In this document: one piece after another, positions 8,961-19,895 of the stretch
How positions within the stretch are numbered: position 1 is the first letter of the stretch
Layout: each line of letters opens with the position of its first letter
Origin: Gamsiella multidivaricata
Lineage: Eukaryota > Mortierellomycota > Mortierellomycetes > Mortierellales > Mortierellaceae
Assembly: GCF_025024155.1 (NCBI RefSeq)
Contig: NW_026251711.1
Coordinates: 1-64,000, forward strand
Length of the DNA stretch: 64,000 nucleotides
Direction of reading: 5' to 3'
The notes under the pieces: generated by a model
The model's input: the letters and a program-made list of their open reading frames with translations, nothing else
What the model was told of the DNA's origin: nothing
The model's database searches: none
Position numbers and translations under genes: made by a program

Positions 8961-9180
8961 ATGAGGTTAAGGTGCAAAACTGATTCAATGATGACGGATG
9001 GCACAATCGTCATGCAGCAATGGGTGTGCATACTTCTGGCTCCAAAGCAAGCAGCCCTGTTCGTCATTGGATGGGCTACATTTGTGGTGAATATGACGAT
9101 GGCTGAGGCATTGGTTCCTTGTAGGCGAGTGCCAACGCAAAAATCATCGCATCATTGAATCAGTTTTGCACCATACTGTA
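8961..9180. mobile_element. Short inverted-repeat element (MITE-like)
   Basis: A perfect 23-bp inverted repeat (8971-8993 and 9150-9172, core GCAAAACTGATTCAATG) bounds about 200 bp with no credible coding sequence. The right outer flank, read inward, begins TACAGTATGG, as Tc1/mariner ends often do. The left flank is diverged, so the exact ends and duplication are unclear. Confidence 0.5.
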
Positions 9181-9409
9181 TATTTCTCCGCAAGGAATAA
9201 AGGCACTGCCATAATGTGTACTCCATTCTTTAGCCTCGACAGTTGCCTTCGTATTTTACTAGAACGACTCTTCGAAAGATATAGTATATCATGAAGTAAA
9301 AGCACGAAAACAAGAAAGTGCAATTTATTGTAACCTTTCCTCAAAGTACTGTATGTGTGGTTCGATTGGCAGTCTATGTACGTGGTTGGATCAAGGACAT
9401 GCGCAGAAG

Positions 9410-9745
9410 AGTAATCACCTTTCGTGGCGCGTTCGAATCGTTGGTGCAGCTTGTGTATTCAGCTGGTCACGGGTCTGATGGTTGTCCTCCAGTACCATTT
9501 TTGTTGCTTTCGGGACACTGCCAACAGCTAGATCTGTAGCAACCCGTGCCGTTGCTTCCAGTGATGCCCAGAACTGATCCCCCGCGTTTCGTTTTCACAC
9601 CCCATAGTTGTTCTGCAAAGTGTGCCTTGTGGGCTTGCGGAGAAAACTTTTTGAAATGAGAACCGAAAAGATCTGATCTGCATCTTCTCTGTGAGAGTAC
9701 TTGAACGTTTCAGCGAACTCAGACATTGTCGCGTTTTCGCACTGC
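9410..9745 (-). pseudogene. Possible coding relic
   Basis: One minus-strand frame is protein-like from MSEFAETFKYSHREDADQIF through QFWASLEATARVATDLAV, broken by a TGA after NNYGV. I do not recognise it. Apart from this, 9181-10332 shows only AT-rich intergenic DNA without another supported gene. Confidence 0.3.
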
Positions 9746-10332
9746 TCAATTCGCGCCTTCAATCCACCATTTCATTTAATACTTCAACGCCGTCCATCGT
9801 ACAAATCTCCTCTGGAAATCTGACAGATTATTGTTAATAACTATTTAAAAAGTCATTTTTATTTATAAGCAAGAAATGAATAAAATAACCAGCACTGGAC
9901 TTCCCGACCCCGTCCTACCGCGCACTGACATAGGACTCGCTTAAGCAGTGCAGAGTGTTGTGATTGCTAATTGTACTTCGGATCGTCCGTCATCATAGTG
10001 CCATTTATTTCGAAATGCATCTTGTACGTCACCTTGATGATTCAACAAAATCTTAACCAGCTGGAGATACCAATGAAGAGAGTGAGGGAGAGTGTGTGCG
10101 TGTGAGGAGGAAGAAGAGAGGAAGTTTAATTGACTGAGAGAGTGCTCGATTGATCCATGGTGGGGGACGAACAGAGCGCATTGGCAACTAAAGCGGCTTG
10201 GCCCCCCTAGGTCCAGCATGGGTGCGGGTTGACTCTCTTCATGCCGATCGGAGAGGTAGTCGTGACAATGTTGTTTGGCGTGACCGCCCGACCTAACCCG
10301 AGTTGGTGGCGGGAACTTCTGCGCTGAAGTTA
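9746..10332. other. Intergenic, nothing identified
   Basis: Open frames here lack protein-like composition or homology I can name. A purine-rich stretch lies around 10077-10150. Confidence 0.4.
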
Positions 10333-10774
10333 ACGTGGTTGACAAAAGTGGTCGTATTATTTTAAATGGATTTAGTATTATCTCGATATCCAAAACATAA
10401 AAGCATGAGCCTCACTATGCGAACAAGGACACACGCCCAATGGGCTTTAAAAAAAACACAACTAATGAACTAGTTCATGTTGTGGATTTTTCTCAGACAC
10501 CATAAGAATACCTGCTTCTCGAGATCATTTCCCATGGCACGGGCTTTATTTGACCCAAATGGGTCTTCTTCTCGACAACGTAAGTGAACGTTTGATACAT
10601 GAACCAGTTCATTAGTTGTGTTTTTTTTAAAGTCCATTGGGCGTGTGTCCTTGTTCGCATAGTGAGGCTCATGCTTTTATGTTTTGGATATCGAGATAAT
10701 ACAGGTATCAAATAATGTAAAAAAGGCCGTACTAAATCCATTTAAAATAATACGACCACTTTTGTCAACCACTT
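10333..10774. mobile_element. 442-bp non-autonomous element with long inverted arms
   Basis: Two arms of roughly 140-175 bp (about 10333-10476 and 10595-10774) are near-perfect inverted copies that share GTGGTTGACAAAAGTGGTCG and the (T)TAAAGCCCATTGGGCGTG-like region. The right arm has about 29 extra bases (near 10703-10731) absent from the left arm. TA flanks both ends (10331-10332 and 10775-10776), suggesting Tc1/mariner-type mobilisation. It has no coding capacity. Confidence 0.7.
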
Positions 10775-10933
10775 TACCTTTGTTCTTCCTTTTACTGCAA
10801 GGCTAGGTGATGATATGTGGCGCTACGAAAAGATTACTTTACTAACAGCTTTGTATTGTTGTCTTTTGCTCCACAATTCTGTTTAGCTACCATGGGTATA
10901 TTCATCGCATGAGCAAAGGAGGATAGGAAGACC

Positions 10934-13464
10934 GTGGAGGGTCGAAGGGTCGAGCATGTCAGTTTCTCGTCGTTCATCAAGAACTTTGAGCTTACACTCG
11001 ACAAAGCCCAACAGGGGCTTGACGCAAGTAGCGCAGCACCAGCAAAGAAGGTGGCAATACTTGCGCAAGAAGCATCTCTCCACGAGTCAGCGAAGAGCTT
11101 TGGAGCTTTGAAAAAGGAGAATGCGTCGACAACTGCTCTGTTGACAGCATCAGGGACGTCGTCCGCAAAGACTGTGCCGATCGATAATGGTACGTTCTCT
11201 TTCTCTTTTATGACAACTCTTTGCGCCTATTCCTTGTGATTCGTGACAACATTGATTTTATCTAGTAGCTACTGATGGTGAGGAGCAGTATGAGGACGCC
11301 AATAAGCAACCTTACGAGTCTGATACCGATACAGCAGCAGAAGGTAAATGCGGATGCTGTATTTCTGGATATTGAGTCAACAGTATATACGTAGCATAAA
11401 GTTACTTGTTGCTCGCGAAGCGCTAACGGCCATTTTTTATCTGCATTCTTCTACAGAACCGCGTATTGCACTGTCGCCTTCGTCGAAAACACACCCGTTC
11501 CATCCGTTGATATCATGTGTTCAAAACAGTATGTATAGTGCATTTCTTTCGTAATTTTTGTCCGCTGATTATGACCTTGTGAGTTACCGCGCTAACGCTC
11601 TCGCTCATCTCTCTTATTGTAGGCTCAAGGTCAACATGTGGTATTGCTCTCGTCGATACCCAATGATCTCTCTGGCATATTGTGGGAAGTGTACTCGGCG
11701 GCTCTCAAGGGGCTTGACCAGCCAGGGTCAGTTGTTGCCAAGAAGGACGTCCTGTAAGTCAAGCTTTTATTTGGTATTGGACGCACTGTCACAGAGGGCA
11801 ACCAACTGGCCTCTCTCTAACCCGCATACACTTTCATTTTTTATTTTTTTGTCTTCTTTTTCCTTAGCGTTCTGTTGTCTAGCATCATTAGCACTGTAGC
11901 CTTTGAGATATTTTTGGGATTCAGAATAAGTGAGAAAGAGATGTGGCTCCACACACCACACCGATTAGGTATTTATTTGTATTAAATACAATAGTGAGCT
12001 GGAGGTACACTTGTTAAACTAAATATACAGTGAACTCTGGTGAAATATGCGACAGCCTTGTCTGGCAGGAGATTCTCCATTTCCAAGAAGATTTTGCAAG
12101 GATCTCGCCTTCCACCATTGAACACGAACTCGGCAGATTATCAGATTATCAGAGCATCAAAGCCCTGCAGGAGGACTTGTTGAAGACCCTGCATCCCGCC
12201 ACCACCAACACTAGCAGCACGAACAACAGAGGCAAACCCCAGCTCCAGTCGCACAAGAGGCGAGTATGGACTTTATTGTCGGAGGCGGAGAAGGAAACTG
12301 CCAAGTACACCATTCTACAAATCGTCTCGCAAGTTCTTTTGTGGATTGAACTGGGTCTGTTTGCATCACCAACGTCCGAACATGTTTTTCTGTCGAGCTG
12401 GTGCGCCCTCTTCAACACTCTGCTGATTGATACATCTGTCCATGCTGTTCCGTAAGTGTGCATATTTGCGGATATTTATTACGTTTATTGTGCTGTCATT
12501 GCGAATTCATAAGGAAGGTCAGCTGATGATATTTAACTGTCGTGTACTTTCGTTTTCATGTAGAGGCGAATTAGTCTCCAAAGCAAGTGCTCAAGTGCGG
12601 CAGAAGGCGGAGAGCAAGTATGGATCAACTTCGTCGACTGCATGCGGTCGAAAAGTCGATATGTCGGTCCGGATTCGCTTTAATGACATGTGGCAGCACA
12701 AAGTGGCAATCTTTGGATTCAAGGCAGCAACGGCGGCTCGGGCTGTATGCGAAAAGCAACAGAAAAGGTCCTTCCGGCTTAATGCCGCGATCCTGTATGA
12801 TCTTGAAGCCAAAGGATTGGACATCAGCAAAAGCTACCCAATAATTGCCGAGGGTCAGGCGCTCGGTCTCGACCTCTACGCCCTGCGGCGGTACGATGAA
12901 GTATTGAGTGCAGGACATTCCACCACGAAGGGCATCTCCCTCCTCTCCCATGTCGATCAATTCAAGGCGTTTTTCGAGTCCGAGACGATCTTTATCCTCC
13001 TAGCTTTCAAAGTAGGTGCTTTGATCTGAGATGACTTCGAAGGTTTGCTACAAAATGCTAGCCGACTTGTATGATCTTTTATTTCCCTCTAGGAACATTT
13101 ACGGCAGTATGCCTATGACGTTATGGATGTCTTGGCAAACTCTGTGCCTACACCATTTGGATACGATCATGACTATGATGATGAGGGCGACGAGGAGAAC
13201 GCACCAACACTGGACCCTCCGCCTCGACCCTCTACCCACCGCCCAGGAAGCGTCGCCCGGGTTCTTTCGCGCTTTTTTCGCCGTCCAAGAAGAACAAGCT
13301 CGGTACACATGCCAAAGGACCCACTGGCGGCTGGGACGAGGACAACTACGGAGGCATCGGTCCAGGCGACTGACAGCAACTGTCAAGATCTGGACTGGCA
13401 GATAAGTGAAGGATGGAGAAGCAAGAGCGAGCACAAGGCAGGAAAGTATTTTATTGCAGACTGA
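10934..13464 (+). CDS. Orphan multi-exon gene with PD-(D/E)XK-like motif; 3' end altered by LTR
   Basis: Probable exons are 10934-11189, 11266-11343, 11457-11528, 11623-11753, 11868-11968, 12031-12451, 12564-13011 and 13093 onward. Phases match at all joins except 11528/11623, where one base is out of register; this is a missed splice site or a real frameshift. No in-frame ATG is visible before 10934, so the start is unresolved. The body is alpha-helical, and exon 7 contains GRKVDMSVRIRFN, then VAIFGFKAA and CEKQQKRSFRLN. This acidic-then-lysine spacing resembles PD-(D/E)XK nuclease folds, with the usual E replaced by G. The native end would be DSNT and stop. A solo LTR at 13381 now gives a 27-residue tail ending at 13464. 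Function unknown. Confidence 0.5.
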
Positions 13465-13760
13465 GGTTTGATTAGGCAACTAGCTGTGTCTTTTATACGT
13501 GAATAAAGCTTGACTCGGGATCCCAGCTCGGTAGCTTATATCATAAGCTCCCGTGCTCGGGCCCGAAACACAATGGAATTGACAAGGGGTGGACGCAGGC
13601 AATCGTCTACTTGGAACGGGCAACAACGTTAAACCAACTATGCTTTCCGTGCGGGGTAATTCTGGAGACGCGACGAGATTTGGGCAGACGCGAGGTAATC
13701 ACAAGCCACCAGGGTCAATTGAAGTGAGCGCAAGTCTGTCCTCAACCTTAATTCGTGACA
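13381..13760 (-). repeat. Solo LTR, second family (380 bp)
   Basis: Flanked by GCAAC (13376-13380 and 13761-13765). It has the same ends as the LTR at 7805-8196 but lacks about 12 bp (CTCGCGTAGCAG region) and carries scattered substitutions. TATAAAAG (13490-13497) and AGTCTGCAA (13454-13462) are conserved on the minus strand. Confidence 0.9.
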
Positions 13761-13765
13761 GCAAC

Positions 13766-14138
13766 ACGTAGGACTTTCCTAACATGACAAAATAAAAGCA
13801 CCCGCCCTACTACAGTATCTTTCAGGCAATCAATGAACGATTGAATGTACCGCGAGGAGACAAAATGTATTTGGCTAAGGAAGGCAACAATGCTACAAAC
13901 AGTGGTGGTGTGACGCGGTTGAGCGAGGACAGTGTGGATATCAAGAGTCGAGTTAACCACGGATCAAGATCAGGAGTAAGTTGACAAGACTTACGAGTCG
14001 TGGGGGGGAGCTCGAGTGTTCGAGAGACAGGGTAGGCAGGTAAGTGTATTGAAGAAGAATGTTTATTCGTGTGGAGTGACTGAGGAACTAATCTGGAGGT
14101 GGACACACTCCAGCTTATATACAAAGGATTGTGCATTG
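13766..14138 (-). other. Possible LTR or promoter fragment of another element
   Basis: On the minus strand GTATATAAG (near 14116-14124) is followed by AATAAA and pyrimidine-rich sequence, a layout seen in LTR promoters and poly(A) regions. It abuts the truncated end of a Tc1 relic. No terminal repeats or duplication were found, so the identity is uncertain. Confidence 0.25.
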
Positions 14139-14754
14139 GGATTCAGCAGGCATCGCCAATCCCCTAATAGGTCATACAGTCCCACACCATCATTTTTCCT
14201 CCTCCACCTTGCTTGGTTCCCTTGACTTTGTTCAAACCGGGACGCTTGTGTTGCGGCCTCTTGTAGTAATACTGCCTGCCATAGGACCCAATCCTGCTGA
14301 TCGTGGTCTCATCTGAGAACATTACATTCTTCCAGTCTTGTACGGTTCAGTTCAAATGCTCCTTGGCGAAATTATATCGTGCATCTATCTGGTCCGATGT
14401 AAGATCTGGTTTCTTTTGTTGCACGTAGCTCTTCAGACCTTCCATGGTGATATAGTTTCAGGCTGTCCGTGTATGCAAATTCACTCCTTCCGCCGATTGC
14501 ACAAGTTGCTGTCCTTCACGAAGTGTTGTAAGTTTGGCAGTGTCGAATTGGCGAGCAAGGTATATTCTAGTTGTCTTAGAAACTATTGAAGGTCGGCCAA
14601 TTTCTGGGTCCGGGATATTCTCCTTGATCCTCTTCCGAATCCTCTGCGCCGATGAGACGGATATACCGAGTTCTTTAGACACTCCATTGCACGAGATTCC
14701 ATGTCAAAAATAAACGATCGTGTTTTGGATGATATCTTTTGATAAAGGCGTCAT
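14139..14754 (-). pseudogene. Truncated Tc1-like transposase relic
   Basis: On the minus strand from ATG 14754: MTPLSKDIIQ, then MSKELGISVSSAQRIRKRIK and EIGRPSIVSKTTR (helix-turn-helix), then VMFSDETTISRIGS (first catalytic D) and TKQGGGGKMMVW. Several stops interrupt it, and homology ends at about 14139, before the second D and the E. It matches the element at 18.6-19.9 kb closely in the nucleotides around GGCGATGCCTGC, so it is a relative of that family. Confidence 0.75.
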
Positions 14755-15191
14755 AATGACTTGAGTGTTCGTCAAAACGTAGAAGAACAGTAGCTGAAGG
14801 CGAAAATACATGTGGTAGGAGAGTGAAGCGAGAGAAGTTATGATGTTGACTATGACTCCGACTTTTTTTTTGAACAGGAAAAAAGGGATGCATTGAGCAA
14901 ATTCATTTCGGAAAGCAGTTTCATAACGATGACAAATTTTATTTTCATTGTAATCACTATGAATGATGCTGTGAAGGAGAGGAATGTCTAGTATGAATTA
15001 TGCAGAGGGTTAATGAGATGTGGATGGAGAAAAGGAATGAGAATGTCATAATCCTTCAATACGTGAATGTATTTTTTCCAGGACTGTATATCATCCGCTT
15101 TTTTCGATAACATGTTCGATGAAATACATGGAGATTGTTACAGAATGTGTAACAACAACACGACAGATGGGAGTGGTTGGTGGAGAGATAG
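14755..15191. other. Intergenic, 3' flank of hexosaminidase
   Basis: AT-rich DNA between the transposon relic and the end of the hexosaminidase gene. No gene or clear repeat was seen. Confidence 0.4.
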
Positions 15192-17186
15192 TTACTTGTT
15201 AAGGTTAGGAGGCTGGAAGCAGTCCAGAGGGTTGCGTGTGCAGAAGCCTTGGTTCAGAGGACCAGCACGGACGCCACGGAGGACCAAGCGCTCACGCCAA
15301 GGCAGCAGGCGGAGGATGGCATCAGCACTGGTGAGAGCCTCACCCTTGGGGTTCTCATAACCGGACCACAGACGTTCGGCAAAAGCAGCAGCACGGGGCC
15401 ACAGACGGTCCTCGATATTGTTGGGATCCGCAAGCTCACCCCACATGGTGGCCTCGGCACCCAGGATCAAGTCGGCCTCTTCCTTGGTCAGGTTGGCGCG
15501 CATGTCATACGAGTAGACGCGGTTCCAGTGATTGAAGCCAGCGCCCTGCACCTCGGGGTACGGGTTGGAGCGAGGACGGCCGAATCCAAGATCCAGGTAC
15601 CAGAAGTTCTGGGCCGAAACGATCGTCCTGTAGCCCTTCTCGGTGACCTCCTTGACGCCCTCAGAGCCGATCCAGACTTGAATCACGGTATCCTTGGGCA
15701 GGTTAAAATGGTACTCGAGCAGCATTTCTTGCCAGACCATGACCGTCTTGTTCTTTTGGCGGACGTGGTCCTCCATGTCGAGAACAAACTCTTCAAAGAG
15801 CTGCATCAGCGTCTGGTTGTTCTTTTGCAAATGATCAGTAATGTACGTGTCGTTGGACCAGCACTGCATGACGACCTCGTCGCCCGCAGCATGGAAGAAC
15901 GAGTCAGGGAAGAGCTCGGCCCACTCATTAATCAAGCCATAAACAACCTCCTTTGTCTTGGGATGGGCAATGTTGAGCTGGCCGGCGGGGGGCTGGACCG
16001 TGTAGCCAAAGTAGGGCTGGGTGTTGAGGCAGGAAGCAATCTCTGGGATACCTATGGACAAACAAACAAAAAATTACAGGAGCAGGGAGCGCGGAACATA
16101 TTTGGTAAGAATTCTCTCTCAACTCTCTCACGATTTAGAGTGTTGTTTGCCCAGTCGGTTACGGTTTGACTGAATTTCAACTTACCATAGCCCCAGGCAG
16201 TGCTGTGGCCGGGAGCCTCCATCTCGGGAATGACACGGACGCCGCGCTCCTTGGCGTGCTGGACAATGTGCTTAATGTCCTTGGCCGTATAGACGTGGCG
16301 CGGCGAGTAGGCACCCTTGGCAGCAAGCTCGGGGTACTTCTTGGAGACGTAAGGGAACGAGGTCGAGTCAAGCATGTGCCAGTGGAAAACGTTGAGCTTG
16401 TTCCAGGACAGGGCTATGGGAAGCGGGGGGGAGGGGGGAAAGTGAAGAACACAACGGTGAGTTACACAAGTCGAGCATTCGATCCTTGCACTCATGGCGC
16501 ATGGTCGAGCCGAGGGGTCATTGCTTACTGTCGATGATCTTTTCGATCTCTTGGACGGTGTAGTAGTGACGAGAGGTATCGAGCAAGATACCACGGTGCT
16601 TGTACGTGGGGAAGTCAGAGATCTTCCAGGGGACATTGGGGATGTAGTAGGAGCGGCGCTCGGGGTAGTACTGGACAAGCTGAGAGAGAGTCTCGAGACC
16701 ATGGAGGGCACCATAGACAGTCTCGGCCTGGAGGACAGCCTTGCCACTGACGGGGACAGTCAAAATGTAGCTCTCGTCAGTGTCCATGTCGAGGTGATCG
16801 TCTGTGATCTTGATATCAATGACGACCGTGTTCAGGGACGAGCGGGAAGGCTTGTTGTCGGTAGTGGACCAGTTGTAGGGGATCATGGGATAGTCCTCCT
16901 TCTTGAACATGAGATCCTGGTAGCGCTTGATGGATTTAGAGATGATAGGCTGGCGAGCACCCTTGCCCTCGAAGCGGATGCGCTCAGAGACCTTGAGCGT
17001 GTTGGAACCACGCTCCCAGTTCTGGGGGAGGGGCCAGATCCAGGGCTGCTTGACCGGGTTGACGGCGGGGATGCCCTGGATCACCTGGCTTGGAGGGTTG
17101 GAGGCAGCAGCAGAGGCTAGCTGGGCTGTGATGGCTGTCAGGGCAACCGCCGCCACGCACAGCAAGGACGAAAGACCGGCGTGCAT
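15192..17186 (-). CDS. Beta-N-acetylhexosaminidase, GH20, secreted
   Basis: Three exons: 17186-16529, 16413-16186 and 16051-15192, phases matching, about 581 residues. It starts with a signal peptide (MHAGLSSLLCVAAVALTAIT). An N-terminal GH20b-like domain follows (TVVIDIKITDD, ESYILTV, AETVYGALHGLETLSQLVQY), then the TIM barrel: YKHRGILLDTSRHY, LSWNKLNVFHWHMLDSTSFP, EMEAPGHSTAWGYG, and FFHAAGDEVV with the catalytic D-E pair near 353-354. The C-terminal region has VQVWIG and AAFAERLWSG. It cleaves terminal GlcNAc/GalNAc, probably in chitin and wall turnover outside the cell. The usual GGDE is AGDE here. TTATATAA at 17292-17299 is a plausible TATA box. Confidence 0.95.
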
Positions 17187-18640
17187 ATGAGGTGAAATTT
17201 ATATACAGCGAAAAAAAAAAGACAAAAGAGGAGGAGAGGAAAAGGAGAAAAGGGTGGGGATGAGATGGAATTGGAACCCAACGGCTAGTCTTTATATAAC
17301 AGCGAGGGATCTTCCTCGACAAGGTTTCGAGGCTGACCATTCCAGGAAGCTTTAGCGTTAGTATTGATCGTTATCTAACGTGACACAAAGAGATCTTCGT
17401 TTTAGCCCCCACACACATCCACACCCACAAAGCGGCATTGAAGGGTATTGAAGGAAGGGGGAGAATAAGATTGGAGGTAGATAATTGTTCCCCCTGGCAT
17501 CCACTTCGTCTTTGAAACCTCGAAGGCATGTTTCCTGCATTCCACGGAACAGTGCCAAACAGGCACTCTCTCACCCCGCGGTAGAGCCTAATTGAGGTTT
17601 CTCTCTCTTCTCTCTACCCCTGCTGGTACTCGACAAAAAGTGGACGGTTAGTGGTGTTGCAACCATCTTTCTGCTTTCATCCTCTCCCCTCCTACTTTCT
17701 CTTCCGTTCCTGGAGTCGATGCCCCGGATTGAACTGCTTTCGTTTTCATTTCTTCGAGCCCAACGACCGGCATTTTGATGTGGCGTAATTGGTTGTGTCC
17801 ATCCGGAAGCGAACACAAACAGGAGCCATAATATTATCTAGTCTCTAGTCTTTGGCCTAGCTGCCCCAACCAACTGCCGGGATGGATTGGAGGATAACAT
17901 CTAGTTGTCATGCGCCAAAACAACAGAAAGTGTATCTCTTTCCAGGTACACAAGGTGTGGCGATAAAAAAGATCAGCTTGCATGGCTGAACCCGCACCTA
18001 AAGTAAGCCTATGATCTGCAGAGGAGAGGTCAAAAAAGCTGGGGGAGGGGGAAAGGACAAGCGAGGAGTGAAGCGGCGTTAGCACACAATTGTATAGTCC
18101 GTGGTCCTGCCTGCAAAGGAAACGATCTCCGTGGAAATGGGGGAGGAGGTACAAAGGAGAGCTGAAAACTTTGGGAAAAAAAGAGAGTCCCCTCAAAGGA
18201 AGATTGTCCTTTTTCTCCGGATGACTCTTCGCTTCCGACGGCATTAACAACTGTGTATTTTGATGCGCTAACATCCATGTCCTTGTGTTTGATGGGCGAA
18301 GAACTGGCAGGGGAGATAGATAGCCTCTTGGCCATAAAATAACTGGGCTACTTGGCTTGGACAAGGCGGTGAAAGTATCCACCCGCAGCAAAAAATTAAA
18401 GACCTGTGTCCCTCCGACTACCGCCACCACACACACCACCATCTTGTACCACCACTACCGACAAGCCTACATCCCCCCACGTCCGCCTCCCTATACGCGT
18501 GCGCCGCACCCCATGTCCTTCCTTCCGTAGATAGTGCCCCGTAAGTACCCTCCCACAGAGAGAAAAAAAAAGACATAATTGCTCGGTGGCTGTAATAAAA
18601 GATCCCTCTTTTGTTCTCATTGACTCCTGGTTCAAGTATA
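17187..18640. other. Intergenic, hexosaminidase promoter side
   Basis: It holds the upstream region of the hexosaminidase (TTATATAA at 17292-17299) and pyrimidine/purine-rich tracts. Minus-strand open frames here are low-complexity and not convincing. No gene is supported. Confidence 0.45.
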
Positions 18641-18661
18641 CTTCGCGCTAAAGTCTCATAC

Positions 18662-19895
18662 CCATATGAACTTTATTTTTTGTATATAAGAACTCCATCC
18701 TCCATGGTTCTGCTCTCTATACTTCACATCTCCAATCTTCGATTGAACACTACTACAACACTGCATTCCCCTTCATATTCACTCTCAACAACTTGCTCCT
18801 TAACATAAAGTCCCTGCCGGAATCAATCAATCCAAAGCATTTGCGCTCTTCAAACAAGGAAACACCATTCGTGAGATCTCCCAGACCCTCCGTATATCGA
18901 TCGGAATGGTATCCAAGATTAGGGGACTGTACAAGTACTATATTCCCATCAAGGAAAGAGGCAGGCCTTCAAAGGTTTCCAAAACCACGAAGACTCTTTT
19001 AGCCCGAAAAATGTCAACCGGAAAACTTTTAACTCCACATGATGATCAGGAACTTGTCCTTTCGACACAAGATGTTCGAGTCTATGTATAGACCATCCGG
19101 AACTATCTTAGACAGCAAGGGTTGAAAGGATACGTCAAGCCTAAGAAGCCTGATCTGACGGACGATCAAATCGAGAATCGGTACAAATTCGCTCGCGACC
19201 ATTTACATTGGACTGCAGAGCAATGGCGTGATATAATGTTCTCGGACGAAAGCATAATTAGCAGGATAGGATCCTTCGGAAGTGAGTTCTACTACAAAAA
19301 GCCCGAAGACAAAACGCTCAGGACATTTCAAATCAAGAAAACCAAGCAAGGTGGCGGCGGCAAAATGATGATCTGGGGTTGCATCACCTATTACGGCGTA
19401 GGGGATGCCTGTTGGATCCGGGACAGGATCGCCGCTGAGGTGTATGTGGATGTCCTCAATTCCTATGTTCTCCAATCCAGGGATTGGTATGACATGGATC
19501 CGACAAAATTTGTTTTTCAGCATGACAATGCCAAGGTCCATACCGCAAAAGCCGTCAAGAAGTTCCTTTCCAAGACCAAGATCAAAACCCTGCGGTGGCC
19601 TACCAACTCAGCAGGCCTTAATCCGATCGAGCATGTGTGGAGGCATATTAAACGCAAGATCGGACATTGCCCAAAGGCACCAGCGAACATGGAAGAGTTA
19701 TGGGAGAGAGTGCAGGACACATGGACAAGTATTCCCATAGACTTTATCCATAAACTGTACGACAGCATGCCTCAGCGCATCGCGATGGTCTACAGAAGTA
19801 AGGGAGGCTTTATCGAGTATTAAAGGAAGAATGATCGGAGATATCAATAAAGGAATTGACAATCAACGTTTATCCAAAAAATAAAGTTCATATGG
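18662..19895 (+). mobile_element. Tc1-like DNA transposon, second family
   Basis: A perfect 21-bp inverted repeat (18662-18682 and 19875-19895; core CATATGAACTTTATTTTTTG) brackets a transposase reading frame. Weaker matching extends outward for about 15 bp on each side, so the true ends may lie near 18650 and 19908. The TA duplication could not be fixed. Confidence 0.7.
18804..19823 (+). pseudogene. Tc1-like transposase (DD34E) with an internal stop
   Basis: The frame is open from 18804 except for one TAG at 19089-19091 (after DVRVY V). No ATG starts the N-terminal part (GINQSKAFALFKQGNTIREI), so the start codon seems lost. HTH region: ISQTLRISIGMVSKI, then ERGRPSKVSKTTKT. Catalytic residues are all present: IMFSDESIISRIGS, FQHDNAKVHT and GLNPIEHVW, with 34 residues between the last two. 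It ends KGGFIEY and TAA. Nearly intact, so this family was active recently, but this copy should be dead unless the stop is read through. Confidence 0.8.

Noticed and set aside
9941..10393. 150-codon minus-strand frame
   Set aside because: It runs into the inverted-repeat element and has no protein-like pattern.
15249..17120. Plus-strand frames of 306 and 208 codons across the hexosaminidase
   Set aside because: Antisense shadows of GH20 exons with GC-biased third positions.
17834..18442. 202-codon minus-strand frame upstream of hexosaminidase
   Set aside because: Composition typical of random CT-rich sequence, with no homology signs.
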